Numbered from the stretch's first letter, positions 9,461 through 19,544 are shown. The stretch: DNA of 64,000 nt from UBA695 sp042691655 (GCA_042691655.1 CP170506.1:4030001-4094000); one strand, 5' to 3'. Made by a program: numbers and translations. Notes: generated by a model not told the origin, from the letters alone.

Positions 9461-12406
9461 ATGACAATCCGAGACATCATCTCCGTGCTGTTACTGATCG
9501 CCGCCGTCACCGCTTCGGCCCAGCATCCCGGGCAAAGTCGTGCAAAGTATAACTTCAACTCCGGCTGGCTCGTTCAAGCTGCCGACGCCAAGGGAGCCGA
9601 GGCTGCGGCCTACCCGGACAGGAACTGGAAAGCAGTCACGATCCCTTATGCATGGAACGAGGACAGTGCCTTCAAAGTAAGCATCGAACAGCTCCCGACG
9701 GGTATCGCCTGGTACCGTAAGCATTTCACGATTCCATCGGACTCCGCGGGGAAAAAAATGTTCCTGGAATTCGAGGGTATCCGGCAGAGTGGCGAATTTT
9801 ACCTTAATGGCGAATCGATCGGGCGCAGCGAAAATGGCGTGATGGCGTTTGGATTCGACATTACGGATAAAATAAAGCCCGCGCCCGCGGAAAATGTACT
9901 GGCCGTGCGCATCAATAACAGCTGGGGCGGCTTCCAATGGAACGACCGCAACTTTTACGCCAACTACGGCGGCATCAACAAAAACGTCTGGATCCACTTC
10001 ACCTCCAAGCTTTACCAGACACTGCCGCTTTATTCAAACCTTGGCACAACGGGCGTTTACATTTACGCACGCAACTTCGATATTCCCAACAAGACGGCTG
10101 AAATCACCGCCGAGGCCCAGGTCAAAAACGAATACGCCGAATCAAAAAAATTCAGCTACGAAGTCACTATCCGGGAGTCCAGCGGCAAACCGGTGCAGAC
10201 AATCCAGGGCGGCGAATTCCAGATTGCTCCGGGCGAAACCAAAACCATCAAGACAAGCGCGCCGGTTTCCGGACTGAACTTCTGGAGCTGGGGCTACGGT
10301 TACCTATACGACGTCTCGACGGAACTCAAAGTTAACGGTGTGCCAGTGGACACTGTTCAGACACGCACCGGATTCCGTAAAACGGAATTCGTGCACGGCT
10401 TCATGAAGCTTAACAACCGCGCCATCCAGCTCAAAGGCTATGCGCAGCGCACCACCAACGAATGGCCCGCCATCGGCCTCTCGGTACCTCCGTGGATGAG
10501 CGATTTCAGCAACGGCCTCATGGTCGAAGGCAATGCCAATTTTGTCCGATGGATGCACGTCACCCCATGGAAACAGGATGTGGAATCGCTCGACCGCGTC
10601 GGCCTTATGCAGGCCATGCCCGCGGGGGATTCCGAAAAAGACGTCACCGACCGCCGCTGGGAGCAGCGCGTCGAAGTGATGAGGGACGCCATCATCTACA
10701 ACCGGAACAACCCAAGCATCGTCTTTTACGAGTGCGGCAACAAAGGCATCAGCGAAGAGCACATGGCGGAAATGAAAGCCGTGCGGGATCAGTACGACCC
10801 TTGCGGCAGACGCGCCGTTGGCGCACGTGAAATGCTCGGTAGCAAAATCGCGGAGTACGGCGGCGAGATGCTTTACATCAACAAAAGCGCGCACATCCCC
10901 ATGTGGCAAATGGAGTATTCCCGCGATGAGGGTCTGCGCAAATACTGGGATAACTGGACACCCCCTTATCACAAAGACGGCGATGGCCCGATGCATCAAA
11001 ATAAACCGGCCCCCGAGTACAACCACAATCAGGACACATTTACCATTGAAAACGTCGTGCGCTGGTACGACTACTGGAGCGAACGCCCCGGCACCGGAGA
11101 CCGAGTGAATGCAGGCGGCGCCAAAATCATCTTTTCCGATTCCAACACCCACCATCGCGGCTCAGAGAATTACCGCAGCAGCGGCGAGGTGGACGCCATG
11201 CGCATTCCCAAAGATGGCTTCTTTGCCCATCAGGTAATGTGGGATGGATGGGTCGATGCCGAGCAACCGCGCATTCACATCGTCGGGCACTGGAACTACG
11301 AGCCCAATGTCAGGAAACCCATCTACGTTGTCTCCAATGCCGACAAAGTCGAACTTTTCATCAATAACCAATCCCGGGGGTTCGGTGAGCGGAGCACCCG
11401 TTTCCTTTACTCGTGGAAAGAGCAACAATTTCAACCCGGTGAAATCGAGGCCATCGGGTACGACGCCAAAGGGAAAAGACTCTGCGAAACCGCCATCCGT
11501 ACCGCAGGCGCTCCTGCGGCTCTGAAACTAACTCCACACACTGCTCCTGGGGGATTGAAGGCCGATGGCGCCGATATGGCACTGGTGGATATCGAGGTCG
11601 TCGATATCCAAGGCAACCGTTGCCCAACAGCGTTGAATCTCATCACGTTTGATCTCCAAGGGCCTGCCGAATGGCGTGGAGGCATCGCCCAAGGCATCGA
11701 TAACTATATTCTTTCCACAGAACTGCCTGTCGAATGTGGCATCAACCGGATTATTCTGCGTTCTTTGCCACAGCCGGGCCGGATCATCTTGAATGCCAGC
11801 ACTGCAGGGTTGAAACCCGCCAACATTGAATTGGCCTCGACGCCCTTCCCCACCGAATGCGGTCTTTCCAGGACAATGCCGGATGCGGGGTTGAGTGGGC
11901 GCTTGGATCGCGGTCCCACTCCTTCCAACTCCGGCATTGTCCCCCAACGTAAGGCGATCCGAATCGTTGCTGCTAGTGCTGGTTCAAATTCCGAACAGGC
12001 AGCAAAAGCATACGATGATAATGAAACCACCGCATGGAAAAGCGACGGTCAACGTGCCTCGGCGTGGATTCAGTTTGAACTCGATCATCTCTCAACAGTA
12101 AATGAAATTGTGCTGAAATTAGGCGGTTGGCGCAGCAAAGCCTACCCGATCCGGATCACGGTGGACAGTAAAGAGGCATTTGTGGGAACCACGCCGAAGT
12201 CCCTTGGTTACGTCACTCTGCCGCTTAAGCCCATGCAGGGGAAAACCGTGCGCATCGAACTCACCGGCGCCATCGACGAAAAGGATGGATTCGGTCTGGT
12301 TGAAGTAACGGGCAAAAAACTCTCGGATGCCACGAAATCCGGGGCCCAAGGAACTATGGAAATCGTCGAGGCTGAAATTTATGAACCAATGTCATCGACT
12401 CGATAG
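9461..12406 (+). CDS. Secreted glycoside hydrolase family 2 protein with C-terminal discoidin-like domain
   Basis: 981 aa. A signal peptide ends near residue 20 (TASAQ). Next come the GH2 sugar-binding sandwich (about 30-185), an Ig-like domain (about 195-310), a TIM barrel (about 310-610), further Ig-like domains, and an F5/8-type-C-like domain (about 835-960). The family contains beta-galactosidases, glucuronidases and mannosidases. The usual acid/base motif GNE reads IVFYECGNKGISEEH, so the glutamate after GN is replaced by lysine; a glutamate two residues before GN may do the job, as in the subgroup with WEAGN. The nucleophile may be in WQMEYSRDEG. It follows the MFS carrier by 58 bp, so co-transcription is likely. 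Confidence 0.82.
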   Translation: MTIRDIISVLLLIAAVTASAQHPGQSRAKYNFNSGWLVQAADAKGAEAAAYPDRNWKAVTIPYAWNEDSAFKVSIEQLPTGIAWYRKHFTIPSDSAGKKMFLEFEGIRQSGEFYLNGESIGRSENGVMAFGFDITDKIKPAPAENVLAVRINNSWGGFQWNDRNFYANYGGINKNVWIHFTSKLYQTLPLYSNLGTTGVYIYARNFDIPNKTAEITAEAQVKNEYAESKKFSYEVTIRESSGKPVQTIQGGEFQIAPGETKTIKTSAPVSGLNFWSWGYGYLYDVSTELKVNGVPVDTVQTRTGFRKTEFVHGFMKLNNRAIQLKGYAQRTTNEWPAIGLSVPPWMSDFSNGLMVEGNANFVRWMHVTPWKQDVESLDRVGLMQAMPAGDSEKDVTDRRWEQRVEVMRDAIIYNRNNPSIVFYECGNKGISEEHMAEMKAVRDQYDPCGRRAVGAREMLGSKIAEYGGEMLYINKSAHIPMWQMEYSRDEGLRKYWDNWTPPYHKDGDGPMHQNKPAPEYNHNQDTFTIENVVRWYDYWSERPGTGDRVNAGGAKIIFSDSNTHHRGSENYRSSGEVDAMRIPKDGFFAHQVMWDGWVDAEQPRIHIVGHWNYEPNVRKPIYVVSNADKVELFINNQSRGFGERSTRFLYSWKEQQFQPGEIEAIGYDAKGKRLCETAIRTAGAPAALKLTPHTAPGGLKADGADMALVDIEVVDIQGNRCPTALNLITFDLQGPAEWRGGIAQGIDNYILSTELPVECGINRIILRSLPQPGRIILNASTAGLKPANIELASTPFPTECGLSRTMPDAGLSGRLDRGPTPSNSGIVPQRKAIRIVAASAGSNSEQAAKAYDDNETTAWKSDGQRASAWIQFELDHLSTVNEIVLKLGGWRSKAYPIRITVDSKEAFVGTTPKSLGYVTLPLKPMQGKTVRIELTGAIDEKDGFGLVEVTGKKLSDATKSGAQGTMEIVEAEIYEPMSSTR

Positions 12407-12535
12407 ATGTCAAAGGCCATTACAAGTGCATTCAGTGTTATAATAGGAAACTAGGAGCAAACCGAAATCAGCAGTATTTACCTTGAGGATTTCAACGTGC
12501 AGCTTATCACGGCTCAGTAATTCCTCTTTTAAAAT

Positions 12536-13717
12536 ATGTCTCCAAATCCTTTCCTAGGTGTATTCTTTCATTGGCTGGGAGGACTTGCGTCTGGTTCATT
12601 TTATGTTCCTTATCGACAAGTACGGAAGTGGTCATGGGAAACCTATTGGCTAACAGGTGGCTTCTTTTCTTGGATTGTATGCCCCTGGGCATTCGCCTTC
12701 TTGATGACGAATGATTTGTTGGGCGTCCTCCGCCAGCAATCGATCACGACCTTGTGGTGGACATACTTTTTCGGTGCAATGTGGGGCCTTGGAGGCCTCA
12801 CGTTCGGCCTCACAATGCGTTATCTGGGAATGTCACTGGGAATGGGAATAGCACTCGGATACTGCGCCGCGTTTGGAACTCTCATGCCCCCGATTTTGAA
12901 AACCGCTGTTGCTTCCATTCCGGTGCCTGAAACCATTGCGCAAATCGCGGGCACCCGCTCCGGGCAAATAACTCTGGCCGGAATCGCGGTCTGTCTACTT
13001 GGAATCGCCATAGCGGCAATGGCCGGCCTCGCCAAAGAAAAGGAGATGCCGGAAACCGAAAAGAAGAAGACCATTGCCGAGTTTAACTTCACCAAAGGAA
13101 TCCTGGTAGCGACGTTCTCTGGCATTATGAGCGCTTGTTTCTCTTTCGCCCTGACTGCGAGCACATCTATTGGCGATTCTTCCGCACTGGCAGGAACAGC
13201 CACAATCTGGTCCGGCTTACCGAAGCTCGTTGTAGTATTGCTGGGAGGCTTCACCACCAATTTTATCTGGTGCATATTGCTAAATATAAAAAATAGGACT
13301 GGTTATGAATATCTTGCAACCAGCTTTAAGTCTAATCACTCATTATCCGCATCAACTGCGGCCTCCAAGAGCACAGTCACTGTCACAACGGCGCAAGCCG
13401 CTCCGCCTATTGAAGACCTGCGCATCCCCCGGCTGAACAATTACCTTTTCTCTGCTCTTGCCGGCGTAACCTGGTATTTTCAATTTTTCTTTTACACAAT
13501 GGGCGAGACTCAAATGGGACAGTTTGGCTTTGCCAGTTGGACCCTGCACATGGCCAGCATTATTATCTTTAGCACCATGTGGGGGTGGATATTCCACGAG
13601 TGGAAGGGCTCAAGTCGGAAGACCCATGCTTTGATTGGCCTTGGCATCCTGGTGCTTATCCTTTCAACCATAGTCATAGGCTATGGGACCTATTTAAAAG
13701 GTACCATGGCTTCTTAG
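12536..13717 (+). CDS. rhaT: L-rhamnose:proton symporter RhaT
   Basis: 393 aa with ten or so membrane segments. The N-terminal region GVFFHWLGGLASGSFYVPYR and the run GALWG-like MWGLGGLTFGLTMRYLGMSLG are characteristic of RhaT. It carries L-rhamnose into the cytoplasm with a proton. A polar loop around residues 260-300 is longer than in E. coli. With the mutarotase RhaM at 26406 it shows that rhamnose is an end product handled by this locus. The catabolic genes (isomerase, kinase, aldolase) are not in the window. It follows GH2 on the same strand after 129 bp. Confidence 0.9.
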   Translation: MSPNPFLGVFFHWLGGLASGSFYVPYRQVRKWSWETYWLTGGFFSWIVCPWAFAFLMTNDLLGVLRQQSITTLWWTYFFGAMWGLGGLTFGLTMRYLGMSLGMGIALGYCAAFGTLMPPILKTAVASIPVPETIAQIAGTRSGQITLAGIAVCLLGIAIAAMAGLAKEKEMPETEKKKTIAEFNFTKGILVATFSGIMSACFSFALTASTSIGDSSALAGTATIWSGLPKLVVVLLGGFTTNFIWCILLNIKNRTGYEYLATSFKSNHSLSASTAASKSTVTVTTAQAAPPIEDLRIPRLNNYLFSALAGVTWYFQFFFYTMGETQMGQFGFASWTLHMASIIIFSTMWGWIFHEWKGSSRKTHALIGLGILVLILSTIVIGYGTYLKGTMAS

Positions 13718-13891
13718 GGCTTGTTAACAGGTCCAGTCAAACTTCGAACTGCCCAGCCCATATTGCCGAATTTCAGACAAATAACTTCGCGAACTTCCAT
13801 TATAAGCCTGAGGCCTCTGTCCGGCCGTTGCAAGCATCCGGCATATTCGGCCCAATCCAGTCAATTTCACTCCTGCGAATCAATGACATCC

Positions 13892-13907
13892 TTGCATGAT
13901 TTTGCAA
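13892..13907. promoter_or_regulatory. Region-1 operator
   Basis: TTGCATGATTTTGCAA keeps both TTGCA cores at 10-bp spacing. It ends 44 bp before the start of the small exported protein gene, in a typical repressor position. Confidence 0.6.
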
Positions 13908-13951
13908 TATTATTTACTACGCACATACCATCACCTGTAATAATCATCAAC

Positions 13952-14278
13952 ATGAAATCGGTTCTATTCCCCCTTGTGGCGATATGCCTTCTGCCCGCGA
14001 TGACTTTCGCCGGTGGCAAAAAAAAAACCACCCCCAAGCCCACCCCGCCAGGACGCATCATCATCAAGACGATTTCGAGTTCCGAAATTACGATCAGTAC
14101 CAGCTCAGCGTCGAAGAGTTATAAAATCGATGATCACACCCTTTTCACATACCTAGGGAAAAGCGTTAGCGTCACTGATCTCAGGCCCGGAATGCGTGCA
14201 ACGGTTACCCCAGCATTTGACGGACTTACCGCAAGTCTGATTGCCGCCAGCGATGCGCCGCACATCGAGCCCAAATAA
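13952..14278 (+). CDS. Small exported protein of unknown function
   Basis: 108 aa from ATG 13952. A clear signal peptide (LFPLVAICLLPAMTFA) is followed by a Lys/Pro/Thr-rich linker (GGKKKTTPKPTPPGR) and then a domain of about 75 residues with alternating hydrophobic and Ser/Thr residues, suggesting a small beta barrel (SYKIDDHTLFTYLGKSVSV, RPGMRATVTPAF). No family was recognised. Upstream open frame to 13721 is dismissed because it would place the signal peptide internally. The operator just upstream ties it to the rhamnogalacturonan regulon. It is convergent with the ABC exporter, 22 bp away. Confidence 0.75.
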   Translation: MKSVLFPLVAICLLPAMTFAGGKKKTTPKPTPPGRIIIKTISSSEITISTSSASKSYKIDDHTLFTYLGKSVSVTDLRPGMRATVTPAFDGLTASLIAASDAPHIEPK

Positions 14279-14300
14279 AACCGGGAAAACCAGAAACAAT

Positions 14301-16043
14301 TTAAAGATTTTGCGCTGCAAGAAGTGAGCTAAAATATCCATTTCTTGCAGCAAGTTCTTTAAATCCCCCCTGTTCAATAACCCTCCCATTCTCAAGCACC
14401 AGCACACGATCGGCGTTGCGAATCGTACTCAGGCGATGTGCAATGGTAATGACCGTGCGTCCTCCTTCGAGATTTTCGAGTGCCGTTTGGATCTGCCGCT
14501 CACTCTCGTAATCGAGCGCTGAAGTGGGTTCGTCCAAAATTAAAATCGCTGGGGTGCGCAGAATGGCGCGCGCGATGGCAATGCGCTGACGCTGGCCGCC
14601 GGAAAGAGTCGCGCCCCGCTCGCCAATGACGGTCTGATATCCATGGGGCAGTTTTTGAATAAACTCCTCGACGTTGGCTAATCGAATCGCCTTGCGGACC
14701 TCGTCGTCACTGGCATCGCACCTGGCAAACCGGATATTGTCTTCAATAGTGCCGGAAAGCAGGATGCTCTCCTGCATCACCATGGCCGTGTTCTGCCGAA
14801 ACCAGCGCATGTCAATTTCCACCTGTGGTACTCCGTCGATCCGAATAATTCCGTCATTCGGGCGATAAAGCCCCAGCAGCAGGTTGGCGATGGTTGTTTT
14901 TCCAGAACCTGAGGGGCCAACAAGAGCCACCCTCTCGCCCGGATGGATTACCAAGCAGAAGTCGTGCAACGCACCTTTACGCGTTTTGGAATAGCTAAAC
15001 GAAACGTGATCGAACTCGATCTTTCCACAAACAGGGCGCCACACTTTCGCTCCACGCCAGTTTTCCGTTTCGGATGAATCTAGGAGCTCTTTAATGCTCT
15101 GGCAGCCTTCCTGCCCATTGAAGTATTGGTCGCTAATTTGGGCAAACATCTGGATGGGATTCACCAGAACCGGCACGCCGGCCACAAAGGCAAGCACCTC
15201 TCCAGCAGTAATTTTCCCGTCGATCGCCAACAATGCACCACCCGCGATCACAAGCAGTGTAAGAAAACGAATGGAAGCAAAGGTAAAAGCGCCAAAGCCG
15301 CTGGCCGTGGCAATCAGATCCAGGCGGGTGCGAGCGACTTCCCGATTCGAAATTTCAAGCTGACTAGCCACCTGCTCCTCTTCTCCATAGCTTCGCACCA
15401 GCCGCAATGCGGCAAATGTCTCATTGGCTGTCCCGGTAAGCTTTTCCTGCGCTACCCGGCTTTCCCGGTAGCGCCGCTGAAACCGCTCAAAATAATACCA
15501 CCGCATCACTGTGAAAACCGGGAGCATCAGCACCACAACGACGGCCATCTGCCAGTTCATAACCACCAGAATGACAAACGTCACCAGCGAGTAAATACCG
15601 TCCGGCACGAAGCTATTGACGATCGGCATGATCGCCGCATCCACCTTTTGCGTGTCAAAGACATATTTCGAAAGCAACTTCCCGCTTTTTTGGCGGTCCA
15701 GCCATGCAAAGCTAAGATATTGAATTTTTTCCAAAATCCTGGCTCTTAATTTCAGGACAATATGCGTCACCGCACTTCCCAGACTTGTTGCCCCGCGCAC
15801 TGAAAGCCATTGATGAACCAGAAGAAGCATCAGTGTGAGAAAAACGAGCCAGCCAATACCAACGACATTCTTTGCCGGCATCTGACGATCGACAATATTC
15901 TGGAAAATCACTGGCATTGGCGCAATGACAAGAACGCGACCAACCGCCAGAGCAAGCCCTGGTAAGAAGTCGCGCCGGTGTGCCCAGATAAAGCCAATCA
16001 GGTTTGAAGAATCATGTGCACCGGCAGGCTGTCGAAAGTTCAT
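14301..16043 (-). CDS. ABC exporter, fused membrane and ATPase domains (MsbA/LapB-like)
   Basis: 580 aa from ATG 16043; a TTG six bases upstream is less likely. Six-helix ABC_membrane domain over about residues 20-310, ATPase domain at about 335-575. Walker A GPSGSGKTT, signature LSGGQRQR, Walker B ILILDEPTSAL and the switch histidine in TIAHRLS are all intact. As a half-transporter it should act as a homodimer exporting a lipid, peptide or drug. Nothing in the sequence ties it to pectin use; it may simply be a neighbour. It is followed (convergent) by the small exported protein gene. Confidence 0.88.
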   Translation of the reverse strand: MNFRQPAGAHDSSNLIGFIWAHRRDFLPGLALAVGRVLVIAPMPVIFQNIVDRQMPAKNVVGIGWLVFLTLMLLLVHQWLSVRGATSLGSAVTHIVLKLRARILEKIQYLSFAWLDRQKSGKLLSKYVFDTQKVDAAIMPIVNSFVPDGIYSLVTFVILVVMNWQMAVVVVLMLPVFTVMRWYYFERFQRRYRESRVAQEKLTGTANETFAALRLVRSYGEEEQVASQLEISNREVARTRLDLIATASGFGAFTFASIRFLTLLVIAGGALLAIDGKITAGEVLAFVAGVPVLVNPIQMFAQISDQYFNGQEGCQSIKELLDSSETENWRGAKVWRPVCGKIEFDHVSFSYSKTRKGALHDFCLVIHPGERVALVGPSGSGKTTIANLLLGLYRPNDGIIRIDGVPQVEIDMRWFRQNTAMVMQESILLSGTIEDNIRFARCDASDDEVRKAIRLANVEEFIQKLPHGYQTVIGERGATLSGGQRQRIAIARAILRTPAILILDEPTSALDYESERQIQTALENLEGGRTVITIAHRLSTIRNADRVLVLENGRVIEQGGFKELAARNGYFSSLLAAQNL

Positions 16044-16077
16044 TAACAATTGTCCTGCGTCACGTCCTGGAGATCAA

Positions 16078-16536
16078 TCACCCCTTGTCGGGACGAGCAT
16101 CCGGTTGGAGCAACACATTGTGGTGACGGTCTTGAAATTCACCCGCAGACACGCTGTAGGCGGGCATGTTTTTTCCAAACATGTTGAATTCAGAATAGGC
16201 TGATTCCTTTCCTAGCAACCGGACAGCCGAATTTTCGGCTGTGCCGCCGCCCGAGGGCTCAAGGCAGATATTATCCAATGTCAATGTTTCTACGGGATGA
16301 CCGAGAACCCCGTTGATCAATATGCCAATCAGACCGATGTTCTTCCCTGAGGCGTCAAAACTGGGGGCGTCGAAACCGTTGTCGGCTCTGGCATCCAAAC
16401 CGGTCGGCATTGGATAAATCGTAATGGGAGCCCCTACCCCGCAGTTGCCCCCCGAGAAAAGCCAAGCCTCCCACAGGAGCCAGCGCCTCCGGAGATCCGG
16501 AAAACACCGGTCCAGAATCTTGAAGTCTGTGATCAT
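16078..16536 (-). pseudogene. Remnant of a GH28 polygalacturonase
   Basis: An open stretch of about 150 codons downstream of GH31. Its central part reads GHPVETLTLDNI, then PSGGGTAENS and FNMFGKNMPAYSV. This is the order and spacing of the C-terminal beta-helix coils of GH28 polygalacturonases (GHPIENITLENI, GGG, MFG-LPAYG). The catalytic core with NTD, DD and GHG motifs is absent, and the first 50 residues do not resemble GH28. So a GH28 gene was probably lost by deletion, leaving a tail that may not be expressed. Confidence 0.6.
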
Positions 16537-16543
16537 CTTTGTG

Positions 16544-18058
16544 CTATTGGGCAACTTCAACAATTCGCCTCAGCCAGATGAGTCGCTCCAGTGGTGCCCT
16601 CATCATCACAGTCTGTGGGCCAGAATATTGAGCACCTTCTTCATCACGCCAAACCCCGGGAGGGATGGCAACCCGGCGTTGGGATTGTCCTTTTTCCAGC
16701 ACTGGCGCTACCAGCATTGAGTCCCCCAGCAAGAATTGATCCTTGAGGGTGGCGTAATCATGGCCGGGAAATTGGTATTCTAGCAAGCGCATCATCGGCT
16801 CCCCGCTCGCCGCGCACGTTTGCGCCAGCTCCAAGATTTCCTTCCCCATCCGCGTGTGAAGCAGGGCCGCCTCGCGGCAAAGTCTCGCGTGTTCGTTATC
16901 AAGGATGCGCCAGGGCGCGACAGAAAACTGCATCATCGGGCAAAGCGCTGCGGCTTGCGCATATCTCACCACCAATTCGGGATCAATGCAAAAGCCATCG
17001 CCAAGAAACGATTCATATTGCCCGCCGCCGATCATATCAGGGCAAACGAAAGGGTATCCAAGCAAACCTTGCACCAGAAGGTTGGGCAACACCGATGCAA
17101 GTCCAAGGGCGTCCCAGACATGGTTGCGATCAGCCAGCCGCTGGACAAGGGGCAGATAGGCGCTTTTCCAAGAGGCGCGAAATTCATTGAAGGGATACTT
17201 TGCTCCCAGTTCGTTAAAGGCTTCGCAATGCTGATGCGCCTCGCGCGGATAGTACGCAAAATCACCCGCATCGAACTTGAATCCATCGACGCCATAGGCC
17301 TTCATCAAAAATTGCAGGCGGCTTTCAAACCAGTTGCATCCCTCGGCTCGCATCAAGTCAACCACGGCGCTAAAGCCGTTCCACCAATGGGAAATATACG
17401 GTTCGCCCGCGCCGTTCAGAATCAGGGCATCAGCCTTGCGCAGTTCACGGAAAGTCATCGAATCTGCCGAAACAAAGGGACAAATCCAAAGCATCACCCG
17501 AAATCCCAGGGAATGCAATTTCCGCACCATTCCCTTCGGGTCGTGAAAACGTTCGGGGTGAAAATCCCATACTCCGTAATTCTCCTGCCAATTGTCATCG
17601 ATCATCAGAACCCCTGGCGGATACCCTTCGTCGATCAAACGCTGGGCATAAGCTAAGATCGCCGTTTCCTCTTGATTATACATTAGCTCGATCCACGTAT
17701 TGTATTGAGGCGCGCCAAAAAGAAGTGGCGAAGGAGTAGCCTTTGGCGCGGGGAAAAACTGCTCCCTTGCAGCTAAAAATGCGCCGCGCAGAGTCTCATA
17801 TCCACTAAACAACCGAATAGGCGATTTTCCACGGCACGAAACCACCCCCTTATCGGCGCTTAGAATAAATGTCATTTCACTCCACAGGAAACGTCCTTTG
17901 TTTGATATAAAAAATGGCGCTGCCTGATTGTATCCGTTATCGTACAAATCACATTCGAATACCGAAGCCGCATCAAACGGCATTCGCAGCCCGTCGCACA
18001 CTCGGCCGCCCCACCAATATTCAGCAGGCTCAACGTCAAATTGGAGAAAGCTCATCAT
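16544..18058 (-). CDS. Glycoside hydrolase family 31
   Basis: 504 aa, cytoplasmic (no signal peptide). The barrel shows GVLMIDDNWQ, then DGFKFDAGDF with the nucleophile aspartate, and FVCPDMIGGG with the acid/base aspartate. A short C-terminal sandwich follows (FLLGDSMLVAPVL). At 504 residues it is shorter than most family members, which carry a larger N-terminal sandwich. Activities in the family include alpha-glucosidase, alpha-xylosidase and alpha-galactosidase; the choice cannot be made here. The ATG overlaps the TGA of the upstream hexuronate carrier (ATGA), so the two are translationally coupled and probably act on the same substrate. Confidence 0.85.
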   Translation of the reverse strand: MMSFLQFDVEPAEYWWGGRVCDGLRMPFDAASVFECDLYDNGYNQAAPFFISNKGRFLWSEMTFILSADKGVVSCRGKSPIRLFSGYETLRGAFLAAREQFFPAPKATPSPLLFGAPQYNTWIELMYNQEETAILAYAQRLIDEGYPPGVLMIDDNWQENYGVWDFHPERFHDPKGMVRKLHSLGFRVMLWICPFVSADSMTFRELRKADALILNGAGEPYISHWWNGFSAVVDLMRAEGCNWFESRLQFLMKAYGVDGFKFDAGDFAYYPREAHQHCEAFNELGAKYPFNEFRASWKSAYLPLVQRLADRNHVWDALGLASVLPNLLVQGLLGYPFVCPDMIGGGQYESFLGDGFCIDPELVVRYAQAAALCPMMQFSVAPWRILDNEHARLCREAALLHTRMGKEILELAQTCAASGEPMMRLLEYQFPGHDYATLKDQFLLGDSMLVAPVLEKGQSQRRVAIPPGVWRDEEGAQYSGPQTVMMRAPLERLIWLRRIVEVAQ

Positions 18059-19377
18059 TTACAAGAAATATTGTTTTGGACTCCCAAGTTCTGGATCGGC
18101 TCGAACCGGGGAGCCAGCAAGTGGTTAAGGGCGAACGCTACCAAGTACATTATGGAACAAACCCCAAATAGTATGCCATAACCGTTCGAGAATTGATCAA
18201 GTACGATACCGGTGAGAATTGGGAAGATCATGCCTCCAATCGAGCCCGCCGCACTTCCAATTCCAACAAGCGAGGCAACGACACCCTTCGGGAACATGTC
18301 GGATACCGTGCTGTAGAGGTTGGCAGACCAAGCTTGATGCGCCGCTCCCGCTAGGCCAATCAGCACAACCGCAGTCCAGTCACCGACGTGAGTCACGGCA
18401 GCAATGGGCAGCACACAAAGAGCGAAAACCAGCATCCCTGTTTTCCGGGCTCGAGTCAGACTCCATCCGTTACCTGCAAGCCACCCAGTTACCCAGCCCC
18501 CCGCAATACTTAGGATAGTGATGATGCCGTAAATAGCCATTAGGAGCGTCCAACTACTCTTAATGTCAAGGTGACGGGTTTTCTTGAAAAAGTCCGGCAG
18601 CCAAATCAGGAAGAACCACCAAATAGGATCCGTAAGGAGCTTCGCGCCGATAAAAGACCACGCCTCCCGGTGCCGAAGCAACTTTCGCCAAGGAATGGCT
18701 TTTCCATTCTCTGAAGGATCCGGGGCGTCACTTTCAATATGCGCCAACTCCGCTACCGAAACGCGTCTTGAAGCTTCTGGAGAATCAAAAAGCGGTAACC
18801 AAAAGAGGAGCCATGCAAGCCCAGCCATGCCGGCGAATAGATACGTCCAATGCCATCCGAGCGAGTAGGCGATAGCAGGGACGACAGCAGGGGCGATAAT
18901 CGCGCCAACATTCGCACCGGAGTTAAACAGGCTCGTAGCCAGCGCGCGTTCCTTTTTAGGAAACCACTGGGCTATAGTCTTGACCGCTGCGGGGAAATTT
19001 CCCCCCTCGCCTAGCCCCAGAGCAATTCGGGCCGCAAAGAAGCCCGGAATTGCGAAAACAAGCGCATGTCCCATCGCCGCGACGCTCCACACAAAGATCG
19101 ATGCGGCATACCCGATTTTGGTTCCGAACCGGTCGATCAGCCACCCAAATATGAAAAGGCTAACTCCGTAGGCAGCCTGAAATGCCGAGTTGATCGCTCC
19201 AAATTGGGTGCTTGTCCAACCCATCTGCTCATCGAGAAGCGGTTTGAGCAACGAAAGAATCTGTCGATCGATATAGTTGATCGTCGTCGCAAAAAAGAGG
19301 AGGATGCAGATAACCCATCTATAACGTGTTTGCCGAATTTCGCTGGTGCCGATTTTGGTTTTGGATGTGACAATCAT
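18055..19377 (-). CDS. MFS hexuronate transporter (ExuT-like, anion:cation symporter family)
   Basis: 440 aa, 12 membrane segments. NYIDRQILSLLKPLLDEQMGW in TM1 and the following loop, IDRFGTKIGY, and RIALGLGEGGNFPAAVKTIAQW are hallmarks of the ACS subfamily that imports galacturonate and glucuronate. In a pectin locus with PL4 and PL22 lyases, galacturonate or an unsaturated derivative is the likely cargo. It is coupled to GH31 downstream and lies 167 bp after the LacI regulator gene on the same strand. Confidence 0.85.
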   Translation of the reverse strand: MIVTSKTKIGTSEIRQTRYRWVICILLFFATTINYIDRQILSLLKPLLDEQMGWTSTQFGAINSAFQAAYGVSLFIFGWLIDRFGTKIGYAASIFVWSVAAMGHALVFAIPGFFAARIALGLGEGGNFPAAVKTIAQWFPKKERALATSLFNSGANVGAIIAPAVVPAIAYSLGWHWTYLFAGMAGLAWLLFWLPLFDSPEASRRVSVAELAHIESDAPDPSENGKAIPWRKLLRHREAWSFIGAKLLTDPIWWFFLIWLPDFFKKTRHLDIKSSWTLLMAIYGIITILSIAGGWVTGWLAGNGWSLTRARKTGMLVFALCVLPIAAVTHVGDWTAVVLIGLAGAAHQAWSANLYSTVSDMFPKGVVASLVGIGSAAGSIGGMIFPILTGIVLDQFSNGYGILFGVCSIMYLVAFALNHLLAPRFEPIQNLGVQNNISCK

Positions 19378-19544
19378 GGGGATGCTCTATTGTTGGTTAA
19401 CGACGTCACCGCGCAACTCCACAAAGGCACAAACGACCCGGGGCCGTTGAGCAGCGAAGCACACGGTTGCGGCACTATTCTTTTTCACCCCAGCGTTGCG
19501 AATACGCAAGGGGCAGCGGGCCTGAAATCTTCCGGACCGGGGTT

